DNA of 12,330 bases, from assembly GCA_003487805.1 (NCBI GenBank), contig DNNE01000184.1:14174-26503 (forward strand), written 5' to 3'. Under the pieces are notes generated by a model, which worked only from the letters and a program-made list of their open reading frames with translations, had not been told where the DNA came from and ran no database searches. The translations under genes and the position numbers were made by a program. Source of the DNA: Blastocatellia bacterium. GTDB lineage: Bacteria > Acidobacteriota > Blastocatellia > Pyrinomonadales > Pyrinomonadaceae. Below, piece after piece: positions 1-6,328 of this stretch (its first letter is position 1; every line of letters begins with the position of its first letter).

Positions 1-24
1 GCGGGCGGTAGCCCGCCTCTAAAC
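1..24. repeat. Right half of a REP-like hairpin element, cut by the window edge
   Basis: A perfect 6-bp stem (GCGGGC / GCCCGC) around a GGTA loop is followed by CTCTAAAC. The same hairpin and near-identical trailing bases recur at 7081-7104, where a complete bipartite element is visible. This copy therefore looks like the right half of the same repeat family, with its left half outside the window. One base differs (CCTCTAAAC here, CTTCTAAAC there). It lies just upstream of the DUF1501 gene, as the other copy lies upstream of rlmD. Confidence 0.7.
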
Positions 25-50
25 TGGGGAAGTGTTAAGAGGTAACAAGC

Positions 51-1310
51 ATGAACAGAAGATATTTCATTAAATCCGGCAGCGTGGCGATGGCTTCTTT
101 TGGAGTAATGGCCACTGCGCCTTCGTTTCTGAAGCGAGCATTGGCCGATACGCTCAGCGCCACCGGGCGCCGCAAGACACTCATCGCGATCTTTCAACGT
201 GGTGCGGTCGATGGACTCAACGTCGTGGTGCCGTTTGGCGAGCACAACTATTACGATCTGCGTCCGAACATCGCAGTTGCCAAGCCCGACGGCGGGGCGG
301 AATCAGCGATCAGTCTGGACGGCTTTTTCGGCTTGCATCCGTCGCTGGCATCCTTCAAACCGCTGTGGGATTCGAAGCGCCTCGCGATTGTGCATGCGTC
401 CGGCTCGCCTGATAACACGCGCTCGCACTTTGACGCGCAGGACTATATGGAATCGGCGACGCCGGGTGTGAAGTCGACTGCCGACGGCTGGCTCAATCGT
501 TACCTACAATCGAAATCCGATCCGCAGAAATCTCTGTTCCGCGCCGTATCGATGACACAGAACATGCCGCGCGCGATGCAAGGGAAGGCGTCGACGCTGG
601 CGATTTCGAACCTCGCAGATTTCAACATTCGCGCGGGTCAGAGTTCGGCTAATGTGCAAGGTGGATTCGAAGCGATGTACGACGACAAGTTCGTCAACGA
701 TGCGCTGCATGGCACAGGCCGCGAGACTTTCGAAGCAATCAACTATTTGAAGCAGGTGAATCCGGCGCAATACAAAGCTGAGAATGGCGCAACCTATCCG
801 CAGACTCCATTCGGCAATTCGCTAAGACAGATCGCGCAACTGATCAAAGCGGGCGTTGGCTTGGAAGTGGCCTTCACCGACATTGGTGGCTGGGACACCC
901 ACGTGAATGAAGGGAACCAGCAGGGACAGCTCAGCAACTTGCTGCGACAGTTCAGCACGGCGATCGCTGCGCTGTACACTGACCTGGGCACGCGCATGGA
1001 TGATGTCGTGATCCTGACAATGTCCGAATTCGGACGCACCGTGAAAGAGAATGGCAATCGCGGCACCGATCACGGGCACGCGAATGCGATGTTCATTGTG
1101 GGCAACACCGTGCGCGGCGGAAAAGTCTACGGCGACTGGCCGGGTCTCAAGAACGATCAATTGTGGGAAGGCCGCGATCTCGCTCTGACGACTGACTTTC
1201 GTGATGTGTTCGGCGAGATTGCGCAGAAGCACTTGGGCGCGACCAACATGAAGACGGTGTTTCCGGGATATGAGTTGAGCTCTTCGAAGTTCCGTGGTTT
1301 TCTAGGTTAG
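51..1310 (+). CDS. DUF1501 domain-containing protein, Tat-exported
   Basis: A 419-residue protein of the DUF1501 family (PF07394), distantly related to the sulfatase/alkaline phosphatase superfamily; the substrate is unknown. The N-terminus carries a twin-arginine signal: RRYFIK at residues 3-8, a hydrophobic stretch, and a likely cleavage after ALA (30-32), so a folded, perhaps metal-bound, protein is probably sent to the periplasm. Family signatures are RSHFDAQ (124-130), GGWDTH (279-284), MSEFGRT (324-330) and DHGHANAMF (340-348), whose Asp and His residues are candidate metal ligands. The start is supported by AAGAGG at 37-42, 8 nt upstream. In many bacteria a DUF1800 gene lies directly upstream of a DUF1501 gene; here that region is outside the window. 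The length is normal for the family and nothing looks broken. The family call is firm; the function is unknown. Confidence 0.92.
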   Translation: MNRRYFIKSGSVAMASFGVMATAPSFLKRALADTLSATGRRKTLIAIFQRGAVDGLNVVVPFGEHNYYDLRPNIAVAKPDGGAESAISLDGFFGLHPSLASFKPLWDSKRLAIVHASGSPDNTRSHFDAQDYMESATPGVKSTADGWLNRYLQSKSDPQKSLFRAVSMTQNMPRAMQGKASTLAISNLADFNIRAGQSSANVQGGFEAMYDDKFVNDALHGTGRETFEAINYLKQVNPAQYKAENGATYPQTPFGNSLRQIAQLIKAGVGLEVAFTDIGGWDTHVNEGNQQGQLSNLLRQFSTAIAALYTDLGTRMDDVVILTMSEFGRTVKENGNRGTDHGHANAMFIVGNTVRGGKVYGDWPGLKNDQLWEGRDLALTTDFRDVFGEIAQKHLGATNMKTVFPGYELSSSKFRGFLG

Positions 1311-1315
1311 ATTTC

Positions 1316-1342
1316 ACCACTAAGACACGAAGGACACTAAGA
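1316..1342. repeat. Left copy of inverted repeat flanking the GxxExxY gene
   Basis: This 27-bp A/G/C-rich motif begins ACCACTAAGACACGAAGG. It matches the reverse complement of 1788-1814 at 23 of 27 positions, so the two copies form an imperfect inverted pair around the small gene at 1391-1786. It starts 6 nt after the stop codon of the DUF1501 gene. The motif is internally repetitive, built of CACNAAGA-like units spaced about 10 bp apart. It is C-poor on the reverse strand and does not form a stable hairpin by itself. Confidence 0.75.
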
Positions 1343-1390
1343 AGCTAAATATGACGACCGGCGGCGCAACTTTGAGGTTTCTCTAACGCG

Positions 1391-1786
1391 TTAAAGAATT
1401 ACGCGCTCGATTCCGTCGCGCAGTAGCGGAACGTTGAAGTTGATTAACAAAGCCAATCGAAGGTTGGCTAGCTTCAAGTAGGTGAGCACTTGCGCTTTAA
1501 ATATTCGATTCATCTGCTCTACCGCTTTGACTTCCACAATGAGTTGTTTGTTGATTAGCAAATCCAATCGCAATCCAGCCTCGAGACATATACCATCGTA
1601 CATTACCGGGATCGCGACTTGAGTCTCGACCTTGAGGCCGCGTTGCCTCAACTCGTGAGCGAGGCACGCCTCGTAAACCGACTCCAGCAACCCTGGGCCG
1701 AGCGCCCGGTGAACTTTTATGGAAGCGTCCACGGTCTGCTTAGCCAAGCTCTCGATCTCGGCCGGTAAAGGCTCAAAAACTTTCAT
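1391..1786 (-). CDS. GxxExxY protein (PD-(D/E)XK nuclease-like)
   Basis: A 131-residue protein of the GxxExxY family (TIGR04256), named for the motif seen here as GLLESVY at residues 32-38. The family resembles the PD-(D/E)XK nuclease fold. Matching residues are Glu35 in the name motif, Asp75 in LRLDLLI, and Glu85-x-Lys87 in VEVKAV, followed by a helix with Gln99 and Tyr103 (QVLTYLKL). All expected active-site residues are present, so the gene looks intact. Its biological role is not established; nucleic-acid cleavage is an inference from the fold. It is the only reverse-strand gene among its neighbours and lies between inverted repeats (1316-1342 and 1788-1814). The start codon is one base from the right-hand repeat, which supplies AAGGA 9 nt upstream. 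The arrangement suggests a compact acquired cassette. Confidence 0.9.
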   Translation of the reverse strand: MKVFEPLPAEIESLAKQTVDASIKVHRALGPGLLESVYEACLAHELRQRGLKVETQVAIPVMYDGICLEAGLRLDLLINKQLIVEVKAVEQMNRIFKAQVLTYLKLANLRLALLINFNVPLLRDGIERVIL

Positions 1787-1787
1787 G

Positions 1788-1814
1788 TCTTTGTGTCCTT
1801 TGAGTCTTTGTGGT
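1788..1814. repeat. Right copy of inverted repeat flanking the GxxExxY gene
   Basis: Read on the reverse strand it starts ACCACAAAGACTCAAAGG and matches the copy at 1316-1342 at 23 of 27 positions. It ends one base before the GxxExxY start codon, so it forms the gene's untranslated leader. The AAGGA inside it is well placed to act as ribosome binding site. Confidence 0.75.
1796..1800 (-). promoter_or_regulatory. Shine-Dalgarno site inside the flanking repeat
   Basis: On the reverse strand the sequence is AAGGA followed by nine bases and the ATG of the GxxExxY gene. This supports that start codon. The site is part of the repeat itself, so the repeat may be functional in expression and not only a boundary. 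Confidence 0.6.
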
Positions 1815-1920
1815 TAACAACTTGTTGGCTGAATCGACTCCTTGGGATGAGGAGATTAGGCTGAAAATGCTATAAGAGCAACGTAAACAAATTTGCAAGA
1901 GATACAGTACAGCTTACGTT

Positions 1921-1924
1921 GAGG
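1921..1924 (+). promoter_or_regulatory. Shine-Dalgarno site deciding the M28 peptidase start
   Basis: GAGG lies 6 nt upstream of the ATG at 1931. An in-frame TTG at 1919 overlaps this site and would lack its own, so the ATG at 1931 is preferred. A later in-frame ATG at 1964 would remove most of the charged n-region of the signal peptide. Confidence 0.55.
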
Positions 1925-1930
1925 CCATTT

Positions 1931-3385
1931 ATGATCAGAAGCCCCGCGTTGACACGCGCGCGAATGTCCGTCGTTGTTGTCGCCCTCTGGTCTTTACTCA
2001 TCGCGCCAACCATAAACGCGCAGCTTTCACGTCCGCCGCAGTACTCTCCGCAACTCGTTTCGGAAATCAAAAAAGTTCAGCAGGCTGCGATGGAGAGTGA
2101 CTATGCTTATCGTCAGCTCGCGCATCTCACTGAAAACATTGGTCCACGGCTGAGCGGATCACCGCAGGCACAGACTGCGGTCGAGTACGTAGCCGCGGAA
2201 CTTCGGAAGCTCGGTCTGGAAGTGAAGCTTGAAAAAGTCATGGTGCCGCATTGGGTTCGCGGAGAAGAGACGGCCGCGTTGACGGATTATCCGGGCATGG
2301 CGCCAGGGACGACGCAGAAGATCGTGCTGACCGCGCTTGGTGGCAGCGTGGCCACTCCGGCACAAGGCTTAACTGCGGAAGTCATTACGGTGAACAACTT
2401 TGATGAGTTGCAGGCGCTGGGTCGCGATCGCGTCGCGGGAAAAATTGTTCTGTTCAATGCAAAGTTCGATCAGCAACTCGCTGATAATGGTTTCGCGGGT
2501 CAGGCTTACGGACAGGCAGTCGCTTATCGTGGCGGTGGGCCGAGCGCTGCGGCGCGGCTGGGCGCAGTCGCTGCCTTAAATCGTTCTGCCGGCGGCGCAG
2601 AATATCGTCTGCCGCACACGGGCGCGCTCCGTTACGCAGACGACGCTCCGAAGATTCCCGCCGCGGCTGTCGCTGCGGAAGATGCAGACTTGATCGCACA
2701 CCTGACCAGCGAAGGCCGGGTGCGAATGCGTCTGGTATTGACGCCGCAAACGCTTGCCGACGCGCCCAGCTATAACGTCGTCGCTGATTTGAAGGGAAGT
2801 GACCATCCGGAGCAAATCGTCATCGTGTCGGGCCACCTCGATTCGTGGGACCTGGGCCGGGGCGCGATCGATGACGGCGCCGGCGTCGCAATCGCAATGC
2901 AGACAGCGCAGGTACTGAAACAGTTACACCTTCGTCCGAAACGAACGATTCGCATCGTCGCCTGGATGAATGAAGAGAACGGGGCGAGGGGAGGGCGTGC
3001 TTATGCTGAGGATCACAAGGCGGACCTGGTGAACCACTTCGCGGCGATCGAAAGCGATCTGGGCGCCGGCCATCCGCTGGGTTTTTACGCGCAAGGCAAG
3101 CCTGAGCTTCTGACTGTGCTACAGCCATTGGCGACAATTCTACAAAGCCAGGGCGCCGGCGTGACGCGTATGGTTGAGGAAACAGGGACCGACGTGGCGC
3201 CGCTGGGCGAAGCCGGCGTGCCAACCTTCGCTCCTATTCAGGACGCGCGGGCGTACTTTAATTATCATCACACCGCCGCGGACACCCTCGACAAAGTCAA
3301 TCCTAAAGAGCTGCAAGAGAATTGTGCCCTTGTGGCGGCGCTGGCGTACACGCTGGCGAACATGCCGCAAACGCTGCCGAGGTGA
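1931..3385 (+). CDS. Secreted M28 family zinc aminopeptidase/carboxypeptidase
   Basis: A 484-residue M28 metallopeptidase, closest in style to the plasma glutamate carboxypeptidase (PGCP/CPQ) group, which trims residues from peptides using two zinc ions. The N-terminus is a signal peptide with basic residues, a hydrophobic core (about 13-25) and likely cleavage after INA (28-30), so the enzyme is probably periplasmic or secreted. A PA-like segment follows at about 110-175 (GLTAEVITVNNFDEL...GKIVLFN). The catalytic half has the full ligand set: HLD (302-304), IDDGAG (313-318), NEEN with Glu348 as candidate catalytic base and Glu349 as ligand (347-350), ESD with Asp376, and YHHT (445-448). It is complete and of normal length. 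It stands alone: the gene upstream is on the other strand, and a REP-like element separates it from birA. The exact peptide substrate cannot be read from the sequence. Confidence 0.92.
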   Translation: MIRSPALTRARMSVVVVALWSLLIAPTINAQLSRPPQYSPQLVSEIKKVQQAAMESDYAYRQLAHLTENIGPRLSGSPQAQTAVEYVAAELRKLGLEVKLEKVMVPHWVRGEETAALTDYPGMAPGTTQKIVLTALGGSVATPAQGLTAEVITVNNFDELQALGRDRVAGKIVLFNAKFDQQLADNGFAGQAYGQAVAYRGGGPSAAARLGAVAALNRSAGGAEYRLPHTGALRYADDAPKIPAAAVAAEDADLIAHLTSEGRVRMRLVLTPQTLADAPSYNVVADLKGSDHPEQIVIVSGHLDSWDLGRGAIDDGAGVAIAMQTAQVLKQLHLRPKRTIRIVAWMNEENGARGGRAYAEDHKADLVNHFAAIESDLGAGHPLGFYAQGKPELLTVLQPLATILQSQGAGVTRMVEETGTDVAPLGEAGVPTFAPIQDARAYFNYHHTAADTLDKVNPKELQENCALVAALAYTLANMPQTLPR

Positions 3386-3388
3386 ATT

Positions 3389-3450
3389 ATTTGGAGTGCG
3401 GCGACTAGTCGCCGCTTTCCAAAGCGCTGACAAGTCAGCGCACTCCAAAT
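3389..3450. repeat. Bipartite REP-like element, outer stem with two inner hairpins
   Basis: The outer arms ATTTGGAGTGCG (3389-3400) and CGCACTCCAAAT (3439-3450) are perfect 12-bp reverse complements. Between them lie a perfect 18-bp palindrome, GCGGCGACTAGTCGCCGC (3398-3415), and a hairpin with an 8-bp stem and AA loop (GCGCTGAC / GTCAGCGC, 3424-3441). The whole can fold into a three-way junction on either strand. It fills nearly all the space between the M28 stop codon (3 nt away) and the birA start codon (6 nt away). No transposase is encoded, so it is a non-autonomous repeat. It could also weaken read-through from the peptidase gene, but there is no T-tract for a classical terminator. Confidence 0.85.
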
Positions 3451-3456
3451 GAATCC

Positions 3457-4230
3457 ATGACTCTTCAGCCAACAATCCTTCGCTTTGATTCAATCGATTC
3501 GACTAATCTCGAAGCGTTGCGACAAGCGCGAGCCGGTGCGCCCGAAGGGCTGTGCATCATGGCCCGCGAGCAGACTGCCGGACGTGGCAGGTTGGATCGC
3601 AGTTGGCACTCATCAAAGGATGCCGGACTATATTTCAGCATCGTGCTGCGACCGGCGTTGCAAATGAATCTTTGGCCGTTGCTGCCATTGATGTCGGCGT
3701 TGGCAGTTTCAGATGCGCTGATGAAATCTTGCGGACTGTCGACGGACATCAAATGGCCCAACGACATCCTCGCGAGCGATCGTAAGCTGTGCGGCATACT
3801 TGCTGAGACTGCTGAAACAGAGACCGGTTCGGCAGCAATTGTTGGCATCGGCATAAATCTGACCAGTGAAGGTGTGCCAGAGGATTTGCGCGCTACCGCT
3901 ACGTCGATCGAAGAAATCACAAACCGTAGTCCTGACGGTGAAGGAGTCATGACAGGACTTTTGGAGGCGATTGCTGAGCGATATGAAGTGCTGCAAAGCC
4001 CCCGCGGCGCTGAGCACACACTCCGCGAGTGGTGCGCAAATTCATCATTCGCGTTTGACCGGCAAGTGAGGGTGTCGCTCGGAGGCGACAGTTTCGTTGG
4101 CACTACCCGCGGTTTGGAGAGCGATGGGGCGCTGCGAGTCGAAACCGCAGACGGCAAAATCAAAATCGTTCGAGCTGGTGATGTGACCGCACTGCGGCCC
4201 CTTGAGTTAACGACCCGTCATGCAGAGTAA
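3457..4230 (+). CDS. birA: Biotin--[acetyl-CoA-carboxylase] ligase, class I (no HTH)
   Basis: A 257-residue biotin protein ligase that activates biotin with ATP to biotinyl-AMP and attaches it to a lysine of biotin carboxyl carrier proteins in the cytoplasm. Visible motifs: the substrate-proximal DSTN (14-17), the GRGR biotinyl-AMP loop (42-45), KWPND (99-103), KLCGIL with Lys110 (110-115) and GIGINL (130-135). A C-terminal BPL_C-like beta domain begins near 202 (RQVRVSLGG). There is no N-terminal winged-helix domain, so this is a class I ligase and not a biotin-operon repressor. The start codon has no clear Shine-Dalgarno site, because a REP-like element ends 6 nt upstream. The 3' end overlaps the next gene by 11 bp, indicating translational coupling. 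It likely leads an operon with the glycosyltransferase and coaX. Confidence 0.95.
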   Translation: MTLQPTILRFDSIDSTNLEALRQARAGAPEGLCIMAREQTAGRGRLDRSWHSSKDAGLYFSIVLRPALQMNLWPLLPLMSALAVSDALMKSCGLSTDIKWPNDILASDRKLCGILAETAETETGSAAIVGIGINLTSEGVPEDLRATATSIEEITNRSPDGEGVMTGLLEAIAERYEVLQSPRGAEHTLREWCANSSFAFDRQVRVSLGGDSFVGTTRGLESDGALRVETADGKIKIVRAGDVTALRPLELTTRHAE

Positions 4231-5509
4231 ACGCATCCTGCTTTCAAGCTTCGGGTCGTTCGGCGATATTCATCCATATCTGGCCATCGCGTTGGAATTG
4301 AAGGCGCGCGGGCATCATCCCGTAGTCGCGACTTCTGAGGTCTATCGCGAAAAGATCGAGCTGCGCGGAATTGCCTTTCATCCGGTGAGGCCCGATATGC
4401 CCTCTTATGATCAGCCGGAAGAGCTGGTCCGGCTGATTGAAGGCGCAATGGATCCACGCGAAGGCGGTGAGCGGGTCATGGAAATGCTCCTGCCGTATTT
4501 GCGCGACATCTACGAGGATCTAAATGCCGTCGCCAACGATGCTGATCTGATCCTGACGCATCCATTACCGTTGGTTGGGCCAATCGTCGCCCAGGTGCGG
4601 AAGCTGCCGTGGGTGTCGAGCGTGCTGGCGCCGGCGTCGTTTATCTCCGTCTACGATCCGATTGTGCCGCCACAGTGGCCCTGGTTGTACGACCTTATGC
4701 GGCTCAGTCCCCTGGTCGGGCGCGGCGTGCTCGCGCTGGCGAAGATTAAACTGGACAAGCTGATGCGGCCCGTCTATGAACTGCGGGCGGAATTGGGTTT
4801 GCCTCGTGGCGAGCAACCGATCTTGGCGGGACAACACTCGCCGGCGAAAGTGCTGGCGCTGTTTTCAAAAGTCCTGGCGGCGCCTCAGCGCGACTGGCCC
4901 GCTAATACGTGCGTGACCGGTTTTCCTTTCTATGATCGGCGCGATTTTTTTGGCGAGACTGAGCTGCCCGCCGGCGTAAACGAGTTTCTCGATGCTGGCC
5001 CACCCCCGATCGTCTTCACTTTGGGCTCATCAGCATTCTGGGTGGCGCGCGACTTTTATCGTGATTCAATTGAAGCTGCGCGGGCGCTGGGCCGGCGCGC
5101 TCTGCTGCTAATCGGCCATGAACGCAACATGCCCACGACGCCGCTTCCCGATGTAGTTGCAGCCTTTGAATACGCGCCTTACAGTGAAGTCCTGCCGCGC
5201 GCTTGCGCGATCGTGCACCAGGGCGGTGTGGGCACAACGGGGCAAGCGTTGCGGGCGGGCAAGCCGGTGTTGATTTTGCCGCACGCGCACGACCAATTTG
5301 ATAATGCGGCCCGCGTTGCGCGGCTTGGCTGTGGCCGCGTTTTGCCGCGCCCGCGTTACAATGCAAAGACGGCAGTTCATGAGTTGCAAATGCTGCTTGA
5401 TGATCAGAGCTACAGCGACCGCGCCACAGAAGTGGGTAAGGTAGTCAGTCAGGAGCAAGGGGCCTGCGTCGCTGCTGATGAAATTGAAAAGGTCTTGAAG
5501 GCGAGCTGA
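4220..5509 (+). CDS. GT1-like glycosyltransferase (UGT/MGT type, GT-B fold)
   Basis: A 429-residue GT-B glycosyltransferase resembling the sterol glucosyltransferase, RhlB and macrolide glycosyltransferase families, which move a sugar from a nucleotide donor to a lipid or small hydrophobic acceptor. The N-terminal acceptor half opens with SFGSFGDIHPYLAIALEL (10-27), the typical glycine-rich loop, followed by RGHHPVVAT. The donor half has TLGSSAF, then FEYAPYSEVLPRA and the donor-binding signature HQGGVGTTGQAL (333-344), with HDQFDN at 357-362. No signal peptide is visible, so it probably works in the cytoplasm or at the inner membrane face. It starts inside the end of birA and ends 15 nt before coaX, splitting a pair that is often adjacent. 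The acceptor is unknown. The family call is firm, the specificity open. Confidence 0.88.
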   Translation: MQSKRILLSSFGSFGDIHPYLAIALELKARGHHPVVATSEVYREKIELRGIAFHPVRPDMPSYDQPEELVRLIEGAMDPREGGERVMEMLLPYLRDIYEDLNAVANDADLILTHPLPLVGPIVAQVRKLPWVSSVLAPASFISVYDPIVPPQWPWLYDLMRLSPLVGRGVLALAKIKLDKLMRPVYELRAELGLPRGEQPILAGQHSPAKVLALFSKVLAAPQRDWPANTCVTGFPFYDRRDFFGETELPAGVNEFLDAGPPPIVFTLGSSAFWVARDFYRDSIEAARALGRRALLLIGHERNMPTTPLPDVVAAFEYAPYSEVLPRACAIVHQGGVGTTGQALRAGKPVLILPHAHDQFDNAARVARLGCGRVLPRPRYNAKTAVHELQMLLDDQSYSDRATEVGKVVSQEQGACVAADEIEKVLKAS

Positions 5510-5524
5510 AAAGAATCATTCACA

Positions 5525-6289
5525 ATGCTTCTGGTAATCGACATCGGAAACACCAATACCTCGCTCGGAGTTTTTGACGGCGACAGCTTAGTAGCGCATT
5601 GGCGACTGACCACAGAGCGCGCCCGGACGGTGGACGAATGGGGCGTGCTCGCGCGCAATTTGTTTGCGTTGACCGGGTTCGATTTCAAATCGATCGACGC
5701 GATCGCGATCGCTTCGGTTGTCCCTCCGCTTAATTTCACTTTGAAGCGGATGGCTGAAAGTTATTTTGAGCTAACGCCGCTTTTTATCGATCACGCGGTC
5801 GATACCGGTCTGAAGATTCTTTATGCACCGCCGTCTGACGTTGGCGCGGATAGAATCGTCGACGCAGTCGCCGCGATTCATAAGTACGGACCCCCGTGCA
5901 TCGTCGTTGATTTTGGAACTGCGACCACCTTCGACGCGATCAACGCCGCAGGCGAATATGTCGGCGGCGTGATTACGCCGGGCGTGACGATCTCTGCCGA
6001 CGCCTTGTTCGAACGAGCTGCGAAATTGCCGCGCGTCGAGATTAGGCGTCCTGGTAAGGTCATCGGCGCGGCGACAGTTGAAGCGATGCAGTCAGGCCTG
6101 TATCACGGCTATGTCGGTTTGGTCGATGGCATTCTGCGGAAGATGATCGATGAGCTGGGCGGTGCGCCGAGAATAATTGCCACCGGCGGTCTCGCGCCGC
6201 TGATCGCCAAAGGCTCTGAGTTTATCGGGGACGTGGATGAGACATTAACTTTGGATGGATTGCGATTGGTGTATGAACGGACAAAATGA
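5525..6289 (+). CDS. coaX: Type III pantothenate kinase
   Basis: A 254-residue type III pantothenate kinase, which phosphorylates pantothenate with ATP in the first step of coenzyme A synthesis in the cytoplasm. It has the ASKHA-fold signature: DIGNTNTSLGVF at the N-terminus (Asp6, Asn9), PSDVGADRIVDAVAA with Asp105 and Asp109 in the substrate site, and the second phosphate motif DFGTATTFD (129-137). GGVITPGVTIS and TGGLAPLI complete the pattern. The length is typical. Type III enzymes need a monovalent cation and are not inhibited by CoA; that is family knowledge. It follows the glycosyltransferase by 15 nt with only a weak purine-rich leader, so it is probably expressed with birA upstream. 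A degenerate copy of the GxxExxY-type repeat lies just behind its stop codon. Confidence 0.96.
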   Translation: MLLVIDIGNTNTSLGVFDGDSLVAHWRLTTERARTVDEWGVLARNLFALTGFDFKSIDAIAIASVVPPLNFTLKRMAESYFELTPLFIDHAVDTGLKILYAPPSDVGADRIVDAVAAIHKYGPPCIVVDFGTATTFDAINAAGEYVGGVITPGVTISADALFERAAKLPRVEIRRPGKVIGAATVEAMQSGLYHGYVGLVDGILRKMIDELGGAPRIIATGGLAPLIAKGSEFIGDVDETLTLDGLRLVYERTK

Positions 6290-6292
6290 TTC

Positions 6293-6319
6293 CCTCAGTT
6301 CCTCTGTGTCCTCTGTGGT
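6293..6319. repeat. Solo degenerate copy of the GxxExxY-flanking repeat
   Basis: Read on the reverse strand this segment begins ACCACAGAGGACACAGAGGA. It aligns with the repeats at 1316-1342 and 1788-1814 if one base gap is allowed after position 9. It starts 3 nt after the coaX stop codon and ends 9 nt before the next gene. No GxxExxY gene or remnant is attached to it, so it is either a solo copy or a chance purine-rich stretch of the same type. Confidence 0.55.
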
Positions 6320-6328
6320 AAATGACGC

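Noticed and set aside
1871..1876. TATAAG as -10 box of the M28 peptidase promoter
   Set aside because: No acceptable -35 box lies 16-19 bp upstream; the nearest TTGGGA is 23 bp away, so the promoter cannot be supported.
1919..1930. TTG start four codons upstream for the M28 peptidase
   Set aside because: It overlaps the GAGG that serves the ATG at 1931 and has no ribosome binding site of its own.
3449..3460. Three-codon minicistron (ATG AAT CCA TGA) whose stop overlaps the birA start, as a leader peptide
   Set aside because: It has no ribosome binding site and can arise by chance at the edge of the repeat; nothing supports translation.
3465..4163. Long open frame on the reverse strand opposite birA (232 codons)
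   Set aside because: It is fully antisense to a clear biotin ligase, its product is Ser/Pro-rich low-complexity sequence without family motifs, and it arises from the codon bias of the real gene.
5699..5712. Overlapping GCGATCGC octamers (HIP1-like), also seen near 960 and 2424
   Set aside because: They occur inside coding sequence where Ala-Ile-Ala codons favour them in GC-rich DNA, and the number in the window is not strikingly high by eye.
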